Of a DNA stretch of 64,000 nucleotides, positions 23,360-35,856 are shown piece after piece. The stretch covers positions 154,680,920 through 154,744,919 of the forward strand of contig NC_039358.1 of the NCBI RefSeq assembly GCF_003573695.1, written 5' to 3'. Position numbers and translations under genes: made by a program. Position 1 is the stretch's first letter. The number at the start of each line of letters is the position of its first letter. Below the pieces are notes generated by a model. That model saw nothing but the letters and a program-made list of their open reading frames with translations, was not told where the DNA came from and searched no databases. The stretch is from Papaver somniferum (lineage: Eukaryota; Streptophyta; Magnoliopsida; Ranunculales; Papaveraceae).

Positions 23360-24125
23360 CTTATATATTCCTCGATATATGTGTTGGTAAGCTTTCGCTT
23401 CGATCAATTTTATCTTCACCTAGTGGCGAAAGTCATGAAAAGTTTCAATTACTTTGGAAATTGCTCTGACGAGAAAGGTCTGTGAATAACGACTGAATAA
23501 CGTCCTCTAAGAATGTTTCAATTGTTGGAATGAGAGTTTAGATCATATAACCAATGATGGATATAAGTATTGTTGTGGAAACACATATATACATAAGTCC
23601 TATTCCTTGAACCAAAGTTTGCGAACTTTGTTGATCAAGAGAAACCGGAGGAATTGGCTTTGCCAAGTCCGCGAACCCAGTTTACGAACTCAGTCCGCGA
23701 ACTGTCGGAAGTTCTCTGCCGAGAATTTCTGCTGGGATTCCAAATTCGTTTGCGTGAGTACAAGTCCGCGAACTCAGTCCGCGAACTGGCGGAAGTCTCT
23801 TTGCCGAGATTTTCTGCTGAGTTTGGAAACTCTGCCGGTGCCTTAAGTCCGCGAACTTGTTTGCGAAGTTGAGTGGGTTATGATCTAAAGATGTGCTCTG
23901 AACATAAACTTAAAAAGACTAAGGAATGCAATATGCAAACCGTGGCTATAAGTTCATGAGCCGATTCAAGTGAATCAAATCATCTTTGTTTTAATTGTGT
24001 CTTGTGTAGTTACATAAGATCTCATAGCAATTGAACAACTCTCTAACTAGTTCATATGAAGTCAATTGAACTAGTTATGGTGAAGAAGAATATGGTTAAT
24101 ATGGAAGTGATCATATGGCTAGATA
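23360..24125 (+). repeat. Piece of a B-type LTR inside element E
   Basis: From GATATATGTGTTGGTAAGC to GTGATCATATGGCTAG this region follows the middle of the B LTR (about 8770-9460) feature for feature: ACGAGAAA, AACGTCCTCTAAGAATGTTTC, a TCCGCGAACT cluster (23666-23860), GTTCATGAGCCGATTC and CAATTGAACTAGTTATGGTGAAG. E's own LTRs do not contain this segment. It therefore looks like an LTR fragment of the sister family, without its ends, built into E's 3' region. Confidence 0.75.
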
Positions 24126-25100
24126 CCACATGTATGAGTCTTAATTACCTAACTTGATTTGTAATTGAAATTCTTAAATTTAACAGGTTAGAAGCAATTA
24201 TGAAAGCCATGGATGTTGGTTTTTATTTTCAAAGAAACTTTTTCATTCTCTTATGTTAACCATTGTTGGTGTAAATCCTTGTGGAAAAGTTTATTCTTCC
24301 TTCTAAGCATATCAAGTTTTGTTTATACAAGTTTGTATCTTAGAAAAGATGATCACAATACTTGATCTTCATGATCACATATTGTATATTGTTACCATGA
24401 GATAGTTCTAAACATTTTAGTTACATGATCTCATGAGAGACTTTCAATGATTGGTTCTTAAATCATATATCCTTGTAGGATTTCTAAGATCCATTATAAA
24501 TCCTTCTCTCTGGAGTAAGATCTCTCTTGTTGTTCTTTCGGGAATGACATCAAATGGGGGAGAGTTCTTTTGAACTTGTGCTTAATAGTAATATCTTTCG
24601 GGGTGTGCGGATGTGGAATTTTAGAGGGGTTATCATGTATCTTTAAACTCCTTGATGAATGCTAATAGCTTCGGATATATGATTGCATCTAAATTAAGAT
24701 GATGTGTGTCTTTTCTTTTAGTCATGAAATGTCTCTTGCGGAAATTTCATTATGATCCCGTTCTTGTACCTTTGCCAATTTTATTGACAAAAGGGGGATA
24801 ATTAATATGTAGTTCACACTACAAATACATATGGTTTTCGGATCATTGTGTAAGGGGGAGTGGTTTCCATGATCGAGATGGAGTATTGACTAAGGGGGAG
24901 TGATACATATCACCGTAGTATTATTGTCAAAGTTGTGATAAAATGAAACTTTGATGATGTGTAATAATACTATGATGGATCTTCAACAAGTACAGGAGAA
25001 GCACACTCATAGTTGAAGAACCAAAGAAATCAAGCATGTAGGTTTTTGGTTTTGTCAAGTACAATCCATATGTAAAATGGTTTTGTCACTAAAATTGACA

Positions 25101-25111
25101 AAGGGGGAGAT
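25101..25111 (+). other. Polypurine tract of element E
   Basis: AAGGGGGAGAT lies directly before the 3' LTR. Other G-rich AAGGGGGA words occur at 24787 and 24856-24900, as in B's 3' region. Confidence 0.8.
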
Positions 25112-27061
25112 TGTTAGAGCATTGCTCGGTTGAACCCACTAGCGTTGGTATGTCAAGTTAGTTGTCAATTTTAGTTGCCAAAATGCATTCTTGATTTAGC
25201 ATACTAAAGATAGTTTCGGACTAGATTAGGTCTAAGAAGTTGAATCGAAGCTATCTTTAAAGGATGAAGATTGAAGATTGAAGACTACAAGAAGACATCA
25301 ACAAGAACTTCATCAACAAAGGTATGTGATTGATTTCATTTGGATTCTTGTTCAACTCTACCTTTCTAATCTATCGAGATAAATGCTCATTCTATGGAAC
25401 AATTCCTATGATGGTAAATGTACATTTATGTATATATACTTGAGGTTATTTGATTCATGACTTTGGTGATAATAAATTTTATCCCTATAAAGGATCTCAT
25501 GTTATAGTGAATGAGCTTGCGAATCTAATGAGCCAAGAATCAGTGAATTCCGAGTTATAACGATGAAGTTATGAGTGATTTAAGTTCATTAGTAGGAAAC
25601 ATTCCATGGGCTTTGGAGTGGTCCGCAAACTTAGGCCTAATACGTGACTAAAAGGGATTTTTGGCCAAGTTGGTGATGTTTCCTTATCTAGGTAAGTTAG
25701 ATATTGGTCCAAACACTTTTGATTACCATATTAAAGTGTTTGTGATTCCTGCCTAAGTTAAAATGTGATTTATTCACATAAATATAATTTTTGATAAATA
25801 AGTTATTTATTTAATTATTTTGGCAAGAGTTTTAACTTAGGAAAGACTCCCATATTTAGGAGTCTTGTAAAAGGAAAATAGCTTTGCTTAGCTTCCAAGA
25901 TATTGTTCATTATAAATAAGGAGTTCGCGAGTTTACAGGTTTTTCATCCCTTTGGAAAATTGGCTAAGCTCTGCAGATTGTTTTCCACGTCTTCCGTTCT
26001 TCGTGAACGAGAATCTTCGTGATTGATCATACAACTTGTAATCTAGTTTTTTCACCTCTTGTCTATTCTAAGGTTTTCTCTTCTGATATAAAACCATTCA
26101 AGAGTTGTTGATCATAAACCCTAGGTTTTGATAGATTTCAGTTTCCGATCGTACACCAACACTTGTTAGTCGAAATCGGAGGCTAGAAAGAAAAACTTCT
26201 TTTGAGGAATCTCGTAAAAATCCTTGAGAAGTTTTAAACAAGATATCTCTAGATTTATTCTAGTTGTTCTTGTTGTAGAGTTATTAGGTTTCTCTTCCTT
26301 TTATTGAAGAGTATAATAATCCCTAATCTACAGGTTTGTTTTGATATTACTTTTACCTAGTGATTGTTTTTATCAAAATAAACACAAGATTTCCAAAACC
26401 TTGATTTACATCTAAAGGGAAATCAAACCTGGTTTTTTGTGCAAACAAAATATCGAATCGTATCAATCGTGGTGGTGTATCTTCTAAAGAGAGCCTCGGG
26501 TTCTGCTAGAAGATTTGTGTGAAGAATTTCTAAAGAGAATCGATATTCTGCTAGGAGTTTTACAAGTACTGAAGAAGGTATTACATCTAGTACGAATAGG
26601 TAGTAGGAATTTGGTGTAAAAACTTATAATCAGTGTGTGTTTATTCTAGACAAGGTCCCGGGGTTTTTCTGCATTTGCGGTTTCCTCGTTAACAAAATCT
26701 GGTGTCTGTGTTATTTCTTTTCCGCATTATATTTTATTTATATAATAGAAATATCACAGGTTGTACGTTAAGATCAATTAGTTCTTGTATCTGACCTTAG
26801 GGTTGTTGAATGAATTGATTGACACTTGAACATTGGTCTTTAGTACCGTTCAAGTTAATCCTCTTATATTCAATCGGTCTCGCAAATCCCTATTTGTTGA
26901 TTGCGGATTGATTCAAGAGATAGAGATACAAAACTCTTTGATATACTTTTTATAGATTGAGTCTAACTGTCTAGTTGATTCTCTTGAAAGTATATTGGAG
27001 TTTGTCTATTCAGGTTGCCAAACGAAATATTGGGTGGTGTTGTTAGACCCCCACTTTTTCA
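25112..27061 (+). repeat. 3' LTR of element E
   Basis: 1950 bp, TGTTAGAGCATTGC...CCCACTTTTTCA. Near-identical to 19065-21065 apart from scattered substitutions and a deletion of about 50 bp around 26006. Confidence 0.9.
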
Positions 27062-27760
27062 GTATCAAAGGAAAATCCAACCTCAAACGGCCAACCTAAG
27101 GACACGGTTCCCACTTTTACCATACCACCTCCTTTCCCTAGTCGTTTTGCCAAGTCAAAGAAGAAATCTCAAGACAAGGAGATCATGGACATTTTTAGCA
27201 AGATACACATCAACATTCCATTTATTGAGGCCATAAGAACCGTACCCACGTGTGCCAAGGTTTTGAAGGATTTGTGTACAAGGAAGGATAGGTTGATTTC
27301 TAATGAGATTACTCAGGTGGGAGAAAGTGCTACAACTATGTTACTAAAGAAGATGCCTACAAAGTGTGAAGATCTTGGAGGCTTAATAGTTACAGTTACC
27401 ATTGGTAACTGACGATTTGAGTGTGCTTTGCTTGATTTGGGAGCTTCCATAAGTGTCATGTCAGCCGATGTTTATGATTCTTTGAATCTCGGACTTTAAA
27501 AGAGGCAAAGATTACTATTCAATTGGCTAACAAGTCCAATATATATCCTAAGGGAGTCATGGAGGACGTGTTAGTTCAAGTGATCAGTTAATCTTTCCGG
27601 TTAATTTCTACATTGTGGATATGCACAATGGAGATAATTGTTCATCTACTTCGTTACTTCTTGGGAGACCGTTTATGAAAACTGCAAAGACGAAGATAGA
27701 TGTTGATAGTGGTGCACTCACTATGGAATTTGATAAGGAGATCATACGGTTCAATATTTT
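27062..27760 (+). pseudogene. Athila gag end and protease (broken)
   Basis: Resumes the interrupted gag frame (SKENPTSNGQPKD, then SRFAKSKKKSQDKEIMDIFSKI, the usual link before Athila protease). The aspartic protease has ALLDLGASISVM (about 27427), with DLGA in place of the usual DSGA/DTGA, and its end LLGRPFMKTAKTKIDV near 27656. A TGA at 27410 and a stop at about 27497 with a frameshift split it. The protease would cut the gag-pol polyprotein. Confidence 0.8.
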
Positions 27761-28958
27761 TGAAACCATGCGCTATCCTAGTGATGTTCACTCTGCTTTC
27801 TCTATTGACGTTATTAGTTCGTTAGCACAACAAATGTTTGATTTGAATAGTGAAGATGAACTTGGAGTTGTGCTACGGAATAACATTGATCTGGACGTTC
27901 ATGGACAGCCGAACCTGGACGTTGAGATATCCAAAGAACTGGTGGAGATGTGTGGTGCATTAACAACACTACAAGAAGCTAAACCGGGTAATATCTCTTA
28001 TATTTCTTTACCCGTAACTAATGAGGTTCCTTTACCTTCTATTGTGCAGGCACCGAAACTAGAATTGAAGCCGCTTCCAGACCACCTAAAGTACGCGTAC
28101 TCAGGTGACAAAGAAGAACTTCCGGTGATTATTGCAACGAACCTCACCCCAATACAAGAAGAACGTCTACTTAGGGTTCTGAAAGAGCACAAAACGGCTA
28201 TTGGTTGGACAATTGCTGATATCAAAAGCATTAATCCATTCATGTGCATGCATAGAATCCTAATGGAAGATGATTTTAATCCAGTACGTGATGCTCAGCG
28301 TAGGCTTAACCCCCCAATGATGGAGGTCGTGAAAAAAGAGATCCTCAAATTACTAAGTGTGGGGGTGATTTACCCAATTTCTGACAGCAAATGGGTTAGC
28401 CCAGTTCAAGTGGTGCCTAAGAAAGCAGGTGTCACTGTTGTTAGAAATCAAGATGATGAACTCGTTCCTACAAGAGTTCAAACAGGATGAAGAGTGTGCA
28501 TAGACTACAGAAAGCTTAATGTCGCGACCTGAAAGGATCACTTTCCTTTGCCTTTCATCGATCAGATGTTAGAGAGGTTAGCGGGACACTCACATTATTG
28601 CTTTTTGGACGGTTATTCGGGGTACAATCAGATTGTTATTGCACCATAGGATCAAGAGAAAACTACTTTCACTTGTCCTTTTGGTACGTTTTCCTATAAA
28701 CTAATGTCGTTTGGTCTTTGCAATGCGCCTGCCACTTTTCAGAGGTGTATGGTTAGTATATTTTCTGACTACGTGGAACGCATAATTGAGGTATTTATGG
28801 ATGATTTTAGTGTTTATGGTGATTCATTTTATTTTTGTTTACAAAATATTGAACTTGTGCTTAAAAGATACATAAACACTAATCTTGTTTTAAATTGGGA
28901 GAAATGTCACTTTATGGTAAACCATGGAATAGTGCTCGGTCATATTGTGTCCTCTTGA
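27761..28958 (+). pseudogene. Athila reverse transcriptase (broken)
   Basis: RT begins with LKEHKTAIGWTIADIKSI and proceeds through GVIYPISDSKWVSPVQVVPKK, CIDYRKLN, FCFLDGYSGYNQI-like and MSFGLCNAPATFQ blocks to the catalytic FMDDFSVYGDS (FMDD form of the YXDD motif, about 28795). Stops occur at 28488, 28530 and 28648, and at 28956 after the thumb begins. The TGA at 28488 lies where a Trp codon is usual (TGWRVCIDY). Function is lost. Confidence 0.85.
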
Positions 28959-29720
28959 GGGCTCGAAGTTGACAAAGCAAATATAGATTTAATAAGAAAC
29001 TTACAATATCCCACTTCGGTGAGGGAAATTCGTTCTTTTCTTGGTCATGCAGGTTTTTACAGGTGGTTTATCAAGGATTTCTCCAAAATATCAATGTCGA
29101 TGTGCAAATTATTGCAAAAAGAGGTTATTTTTGACTTCAACAAGGAGTGCAAGGATGCCTTTGATAAATTGAAATAGTTGTTGACAACTGCACCAATTAT
29201 CAAGTCACCGGACTGGAGTTTACCATTTGAATTAATGTGTGATGCAAGTGACTATGCAGTTGGAGCCATTTTGGGTCAAAGAGTAGACAAGCTGTCTCAT
29301 GTGATTTATTATGCATCTAGGACCCTAAACGATGCACAAATCAATTATTCTACCACCGAGAAAGAATTTCTCGCTAGAGTTTTTGCACTACAAAAATTTA
29401 GATCCTATTGGGTGGGTTCAAAAGTGGTTGTATATTCTGATCATGCAGCACTTAGGTGCCTACTAAAGAAGAAAGAACCTAAGCCAAGACTTATACGGTG
29501 GATTCTACTATTGCAAGAATTTGATTATAAAATCAAGGATAAAAGAGGTGTTGAAAATACTGTTGCGAATCACCTTAGTAGACTTGTTGTTTCTGAAGAA
29601 AAACTTCTTTTACAAGATCGTTTTGCAGACGAACAACTTTTCTCAATTGAAGATTCAACACCTTGGTACGCGGATATAGTGAACTACTTGGTTACAAGAC
29701 AAGTACCTAGTACAATGTCT
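28959..29720 (+). pseudogene. Athila RT connection and RNase H (broken)
   Basis: Contains VREIRSFLGHAGFYRWFIKDFS, then after a TAG at 29176 the RNase H core [38 protein letters not shown] and [11 protein letters not shown], with the expected acidic residues (D of CDASD, E of TEKE, D of YSDH). RNase H would remove the RNA strand during cDNA synthesis. Confidence 0.85.
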
Positions 29721-30925
29721 ACTTTTCAAAAGCTTAAGCTTAAGAAAATATCCAAGCAGTATGTGTGGGATGAACCCTACTTGTGGAAATACGGTTCTGA
29801 TCAAATCATCCGCAGGTGCGTACCCAATTCTGAATTTCAATCTATTCTTATTTTTTGTCATACTTATGCATGTGGAGGTCACTTTGGTTCTAAATGTACC
29901 GCTTTCAAAGTACTTGAAAGTGGATTTTATTGGCTACCCTATTTGAGGATGCATATATTTTTTGCAAATCTTGTGATAGATGTCAAAGAACGGGAAATCT
30001 AGGTGCTCGAAATCAAATGCCACTCACACCAATTCTTGCTATTGAAGTATTTGATGTGTGGGGAATTGATTTTATGGGTCCTTTTGTCAATTCTAACGGA
30101 AAATTTTATATACTTCTTGTTGTGGATTATGTTTCGAAATGGGTGGAAGCTAAAGCCACCCCTACTAATGATTCTCAAGTTGTTTGTGAGTTTGTGAAGG
30201 AATATATTTTCTCTAGACATGGTACACCAAGAGTGGCTATCAGTGACGGAGGTTCGCATTTTCAGAAATCCTTCCATGCTCTACTCAAGAAGTACAACAT
30301 AACACACAAGGTTGGTACGCCGTATCACCCACAAACTAGTGGGCAATCCGAAATCTCAAACCGTGAGATTAAATCCATTCTTGAGAAAATAAACACTACA
30401 CGGAAAGATTGGAGTTATGGGCTTAATGATGCATTATGGGCATATAGAACGGTGTACAAAACACCGATTGGTATGTCTCCATATCGGTTGGTTTATGGCA
30501 AAGCTTGTCATCTTCCGGTTGAACTTGAATACAAGGCTTATTTGGCGATAAAGATGTGCAACATGGATTATGACAATGCAGGGAAACAAAGGAAGTTACA
30601 ACTTAACGATCTAGAGGAAATACGAAACAATGCTTACGAGAGTTCTCTTATTTACAAGGAAAAGACTAAACTTTTTCATGACAAGATGATTTCCCGAAAG
30701 AGTTTTGTTATGGGTCAAAAAGTTCTTTTATTTAATACTCGTCTTCGATTATTTCCTGAGAAGCTAAGGTCCAGATGGATAGGACCGTATGTTGTTACTA
30801 ATGTTTTTCCTTATGGTGCAGTTGAGATTACTAGTACGAAAACTGGAACAACTTTCAAAGTAAACGACCATAGATTGAAGCCTTATTATGAAAACTTCTC
30901 TAAGGAGAATGTAGAAATAATGTGA
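29721..30925 (+). pseudogene. Athila integrase (one frameshift)
   Basis: The HHCC zinc region reads [11 protein letters not shown]...[12 protein letters not shown], split by a frameshift at about 29930-29945. The catalytic core is in frame 29930-30925: [26 protein letters not shown] and the acidic residue in [13 protein letters not shown] (D, D, E). [15 protein letters not shown] sequence is present as [11 protein letters not shown]. The C-terminal part ends after NDHRLKPYY. It is the best-preserved domain of the element; integrase inserts the cDNA copy into host DNA. Confidence 0.85.
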
Positions 30926-31985
30926 CTTGAAGATTTGCTCCCTCTGGAGGAGTAGCATCATTGGAATGCCAAGTCGGGTTGAGGACGTTAAACAAAGCGC
31001 TAAATGGGAGGCAACCCATCAGTTTTATATCTCTATCCCATTTGTTTTTGATTTTCTTAGTTTTGCATATCATATCGTGCATTCCCATCTTAGATTTTAC
31101 AAGTCCTATATCAATAATGAAAGTTTTGACGAATTTTTGTCAGAAAATTCTGACTGCACACTTGTCACGAAAATAGCTCTCTAGACTTCATACGGAGTCC
31201 AATTTGAGTGGTTGACACCAACTTTCAAAGAGGACAAACTCATCTTTCTTTTCCAAAAAGAAAATATGAATTTGGAGTTTGTTAAGTTGGAGAGATAGGC
31301 CTGGACATTTGAGTTTCGGTATTTTTACAAAACTTTTTTTTCAGATTGCATGTCAATCAGTCCGGAGGCCATAAAAGTCAGAAAATTTATCGAAACACTG
31401 TGAAATTTTGACACCATATAGAAAAGACGTAGGATAAATTTTCCTAGTTCCCTACCCATTTGTACAGTTTTCGAGTTTTTCAGGGATGTTATGTCAGAAA
31501 TCAGAATTTTCGGTTTTGAACATTGAGGACAATGTTGAGTTTAAGTGTGGGGGAGTAGTTAAGCACGTTTGGCTTGTATAAAAAAACATCATACTCTTTA
31601 ATCTCTTGCATACTTGAGACTTCATCTTTTGGAGTTAATTATGAGCTACTTAGGATGACACTCTAAACCTTTTAAGGTTGAAACAGTTCTTACGGCTATA
31701 GATTGAGTTCCACTTTATCATTCCACAATCCTTAATTATGTATACGTTCATAATTGAATACGAAACTAAACTATGATATTCGTTTGAAAGAGTCATCCTC
31801 GTAATTAATCATTATTGAATCACTTTCTTTTTATTTTTGCAGTTATATGTTTCTCTAAAGTAATTTGGTGGGATCCTGATACTGCCATGGATGTTGCAGC
31901 AAGGTAATCATTGGCTGAGTTTATATAAAAGCCCCATAAGACAATTGTATTATACTCATAAAGAGTGAGCCGAAAAATAAAAATA

Positions 31986-32048
<63 letters not shown>

Positions 32049-32188
32049 CTCCTCTTCATTTCTTGACACTTGGATAGCAATACGTGTGAAACGTTGTCCC
32101 CGTCGTTTAGGCGACGGAACGCATGATCCAAGGAAACTATCACGTACTTCCTGAAAAGGAACATGCTCTTAGAGGACTAGCAAAATCT
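30926..32188 (+). other. 3' non-coding region of the Athila element
   Basis: Begins with a short remnant, RTLNKALNGRQPISF (about 30978), of the kind that follows integrase in many plant gypsy elements. The rest shows no clear domain, and no env-like ORF is visible. It contains the AT microsatellite at 31989-32045. Confidence 0.55.
31989..32045. repeat. (AT)n microsatellite
   Basis: An uninterrupted AT dinucleotide run of about 57 bases. It lies in the 3' region of the Athila element and may be polymorphic. Confidence 0.95.
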
Positions 32189-32203
32189 AAGTGTGGGGGA
32201 ATT
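32189..32203 (+). other. Polypurine tract of the Athila element
   Basis: AAGTGTGGGGGAATT directly precedes the 3' LTR. A similar AAGTGTGGGGGAG occurs at 31541, which is usual for this lineage. Confidence 0.7.
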
Positions 32204-33777
32204 TGATAAGTGCATAATCCAAATGATTTTAGTATCCATTCCATACTTGTTTAAGCTATTATTTTTGCATATTTTCGTATTATTACTCTTGTTTTCTCTG
32301 GTTTGCCTCTATTAGGTGAATCATCCAAAAAGGAGATACAAAGTGATGAAAAGATCTAAGAAGAGAAGTATTCCAAGTATCCAAGTGCCCAAGTCCAAGA
32401 GAAGTGGAAGAAGTGCGACGAAAAGGAGCAAAACGCTCAAAATCAAGAGAAGGGCCAAAGACCAATCTTAACTCATTCAAATTAAGGATTTCACATCATC
32501 ATCTTGAATAGAATTGAAAGATAAAAATAATGAAATAAGAATGAGGTCATTCCGAGTTCGGATGAAGAAGTTGTGCCCCAAAACAAGCATTTATTAAATA
32601 CCGAAGACAGTAAAGTATGCGGACAGGTACGCATACTTTAATTCCGAAAATTTCTGCTGGAATTTGAAGTTCGCGGACTGGGTACGCGTACTTAGCAAGT
32701 GGAAAACGTGTATTAATACCTTGGAAGGCCTAAGGTCACATTTGGGGTGTTATTTCATATTTTTGGGTCGGGTTCTTAAACCTAACTAAATACGTGAAGG
32801 CCAAGAAATGTAAACCTATAAAATGAGGTATTAGGTCATGAATGATATCACATCAAGGGATCACGAAATTGTGAATAATTGGAGAGGAGAAACATCACAC
32901 GGATCGAAAGGTAGGGTTTCGGGGCGATTCTTCAATCGTAACGATATCTCTAAACTTTTCTTATATGTATATCATGGATACTTCTACATCCATGAGTAGC
33001 TAAACACCTATTGATTGAGGATGAATTCTAAGTTGTAAACTTGATTTTATTTAATATATGAATCTATTTTGATTTCTTCATATGATTATCGTTTGTGTTT
33101 AGTATTAAAATACTTATGATTGATTGATAGATTGTTTAGGTGGCCAACTGAATATATTTGTTGATTTAATATATTGCTAGTGAAGGTTAGGATATCCGTA
33201 ATTGTTGAATAATTCCTTACACAAGTAGAGAACGTGAAACCTTGCAGAGGGATTCTGTAAAGCGATCACGTGTAAACACAACCTTAGCAAGTAGACCGAG
33301 CGTACTGAGTCTAACTACTTGGATCAATATAAATTCACAAAACCTAAAGCATTCCATTGAATTACATCTTGTAAGTGTACCTCAAGGTGGTTCATACGAA
33401 TAGAATCTGGTAACTAAGCGTATCTGTTATCCCGTGATTTAAGGAATTTTTTGGGAATAGCTAAGCATATTTGTTATTCTACGGTTGGTGATAATCTATG
33501 ATTAATGATTAATGACGAATAGATGAATATATTAACTCATTGATAGTTTATTAACAAAGAAGGATTCCTCGATCATATCTCTCTCTATTGCATACAATTT
33601 AATATTTTCAATTGTTTTTATTTACTTTATTCAAATCTAAAAACAAACCCCCCCTTTGTGACATTTTGTCAACTAAAACTCACTGCTCTTCGTGGGAACG
33701 ATCCTTATTTCCATTATATTACCGGTTAAGTGTGTGGAAATAAGATTATTAATTTGTTGAGCCTACGACACCCATCT
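32204..33777 (+). repeat. 3' LTR of the Athila element
   Basis: 1574 bp and close to the 5' copy. It ends CACCCATCT where the 5' LTR ends CACCCATCA, so the final A seems to have mutated. The next five bases, GGCGC, resemble the left target copy GACGC. Confidence 0.9.
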
Positions 33778-35020
33778 GGCGCGTGGTCTTCAACCACGTG
33801 GCATCCTCTGACTGGGGAAGGTACGCGGCCAAGAAAGGTATACCTTATACGGAGGATAAACAGTTCACGAGGGAAAGTGGAGGAAGCTAAGGTGGCATAG
33901 TATGACTGAAGATGGTAAATAGTTAACGAAGGTACCAATTTGACCAATGACCACATATCTCAATGGAACTAAAGACAACAAAGATAACTTGGATACAAAG
34001 GGATCTATAAATACTCATTATTATCTTCTCTTGACAAAGGACAATCAGGTAAAAGACTCTCTCTCTCTCTATTTTTTTTTCTTTTTACTTCAAGATCTTC
34101 ATACTCTCTTTATTGGAGTTCTTCCACCCTTTTGTACCAAGATCATCAATAAACTTATCATCGTTACCCGTCATCGTTGGTTAGGATTAACCGAAACATG
34201 TAATCTCTTGTGTGTTGATAACTTAATTGCACTTACATCATCTTCTCACTTAGCTATTTATTTACTAAATTATATATGTTTTTTGAGATATCTCTTTGTT
34301 TAACTTATTTTCTTACTCAAATATATGTTTTACAGACATACCTTTATTTCTTAGCATCTGCTCTATCGAAGCATCTTTATTTACTTAGTACATGATCTTT
34401 TGAGCAGATCTCATTTCGAATGTATCTTTATTTCTTAGTGTCAGCTCTGAGCTCTGGTATCTTTACTAACTTAGTATCTGATCCCCTGAACGGATCACAT
34501 TACGCAGGTTACCAGAAAATTAGTAATCACAACTTATTTGGTATTGCACAAAGATTAATTAAGAAAATCAATCATTACAGCCACTTTTTCATGTTTTTAC
34601 CTAATTCGTCCTTGATTCATATTAGAGAGGAAAAAAAGAGAGAAGTGGTCCTCTTTTTGTGATAAGAGATAAAAAGAATAGAGAGATGCTCAATGGTTTG
34701 ATAAGTAAACTCACAACATTTGAGTTTCTATCAATGGAACAAAACTATCTTTTTTGACATACCTAAATAAGAAAACCAAGTCTATCTTTTCAAAATGAAG
34801 AAAATACCAAATTTAACTTTAAATTTCTAAAATAAGTGCGTAATATCAAATATCTAGAGATTTTATTTTTAATTCAAATTATTTTTTAATTATTTTATGG
34901 CATATTTTTTAGAAGAGGAATATTATATGTAATATAATATTAATGTTTTTATAGTTTCCCATAAAAAAAATAATAAAAAAATTAATTATGTATATAAATG
35001 TATATACTTTAAGTGAAAAC
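33778..35020 (+). other. No clear gene; promoter-like and repeat sequence
   Basis: Contains a CTATAAATA (about 34004), a CT run (34056) and a coding-poor stretch. At 34340-34500 four loosely similar units of roughly 40-45 bp begin with ATCTTTATTTCTTAG or a close variant. It may be the 5' end of an old LTR element, but I see no primer site or gag. Confidence 0.4.
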
Positions 35021-35856
35021 TACTATAACCCCCCTACTATATGGGTTTAATATAGAGAAGCCCCACAAAATGGATCCTTCTCTCCCAACTCCATACTTTC
35101 ACATTTTGATATTCCTAGGCCCAGAAATTTTAATATTAGGGCTTCCCAATAAAGCTACACTTTTAAAATACCTAAAATACCCCACATACATTTGATGAAA
35201 TGTATCGTAAGCTTATGTTCATTTTCATTTTCTATTTCATTTTCTCTCTTCATCTAAAACCAGAGCGAAAACCAGAGTTGCTCTTATTAGATTCATTTTC
35301 TAGGGTTTTCTTGATTCGATGCACTACGAAGAGGAAGAAATGATAAGATTCTTTGATCTCTACTTATGTATCTACTGATGATGTTTCTGGATCTCCATTC
35401 GTTTCCGAGTAAGTCGAGATGCAGAGATGGTGAAGATTGTCATCAACAATTAGATCTGAAGATTCAACAACAAAAATTTGAGAAAGATAAGTTTCTCCCT
35501 TCTAATCTTATTTAAGTCAATTGAAATTTCTTATTATGTGATTCGGAAATAAAACTCAGAAGAAACTAATTCTCACGTCTCTTGAAAATCTAATTAACTT
35601 TGATTCCAACTGAAATTCCTTGATTAATTCATGATCATAGTATAAATCGATTATCATCTTATCCTAATCTTCGTGTTGAGTTAAAAAATTGAAAAATATT
35701 TGTCGACAAATTTTCTAGGGCTTACTGCTTGAAATTGATTTGTCTCGTGATTTGTAATCTCGATCGACAATTGAACTTGTGATTCGTGATTAGAGCATCT
35801 TAATCCTTATCACCCTATGAATTGATTCGAATATTTACTTACTTTTGATTCAAAGT

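Larger units (their letters stand above)
19065..27061 (+). mobile_element. Non-autonomous gag-only Copia element (E), SIRE-like
   Basis: LTRs at 19065-21065 and 25112-27061, a tRNA-iMet primer site, gag and a polypurine tract, but no protease, integrase, RT or RNase H. This layout matches the class called TR-GAG. It sits inside Athila gag. Flanks are GTCCC (19060-19064) and GTATC (27062-27066), 3 of 5 identical, and with one copy removed the Athila reading frame is restored (E-T-V-S-K-E), which supports a 5-bp duplication that has since mutated. The two LTRs are very similar apart from a deletion of about 50 bp in the 3' copy, so the insertion looks younger than A-C. Confidence 0.85.
15996..33777 (+). 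mobile_element. Ty3/gypsy element, Athila lineage, with nested Copia element
   Basis: Two LTRs starting TGATAAGTGCATAATCC (15996-17559 and 32204-33777), a tRNA-Asp-type primer site, gag, protease, RT, RNase H, integrase and a polypurine tract. Taking out the 8-kb insertion at 19065-27061, the element is about 9.8 kb. Lineage is judged from the tRNA-Asp primer site, the protease form DLGAS and the RT block VIYPISDSKWVSPVQVVPKK. Flanks GACGC and GGCGC (4 of 5) are likely the target-site duplication. Every domain is broken by stops or frameshifts, so it is not autonomous. Confidence 0.9.

Noticed and set aside
29178..30925. Intact gypsy pol
   Set aside because: Long open pieces, but a frameshift at about 29935 and stops in RT prevent a full polyprotein.
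31820..32164. Ile/Tyr-repeat ORF, minus strand
   Set aside because: Result of the (AT)n microsatellite.
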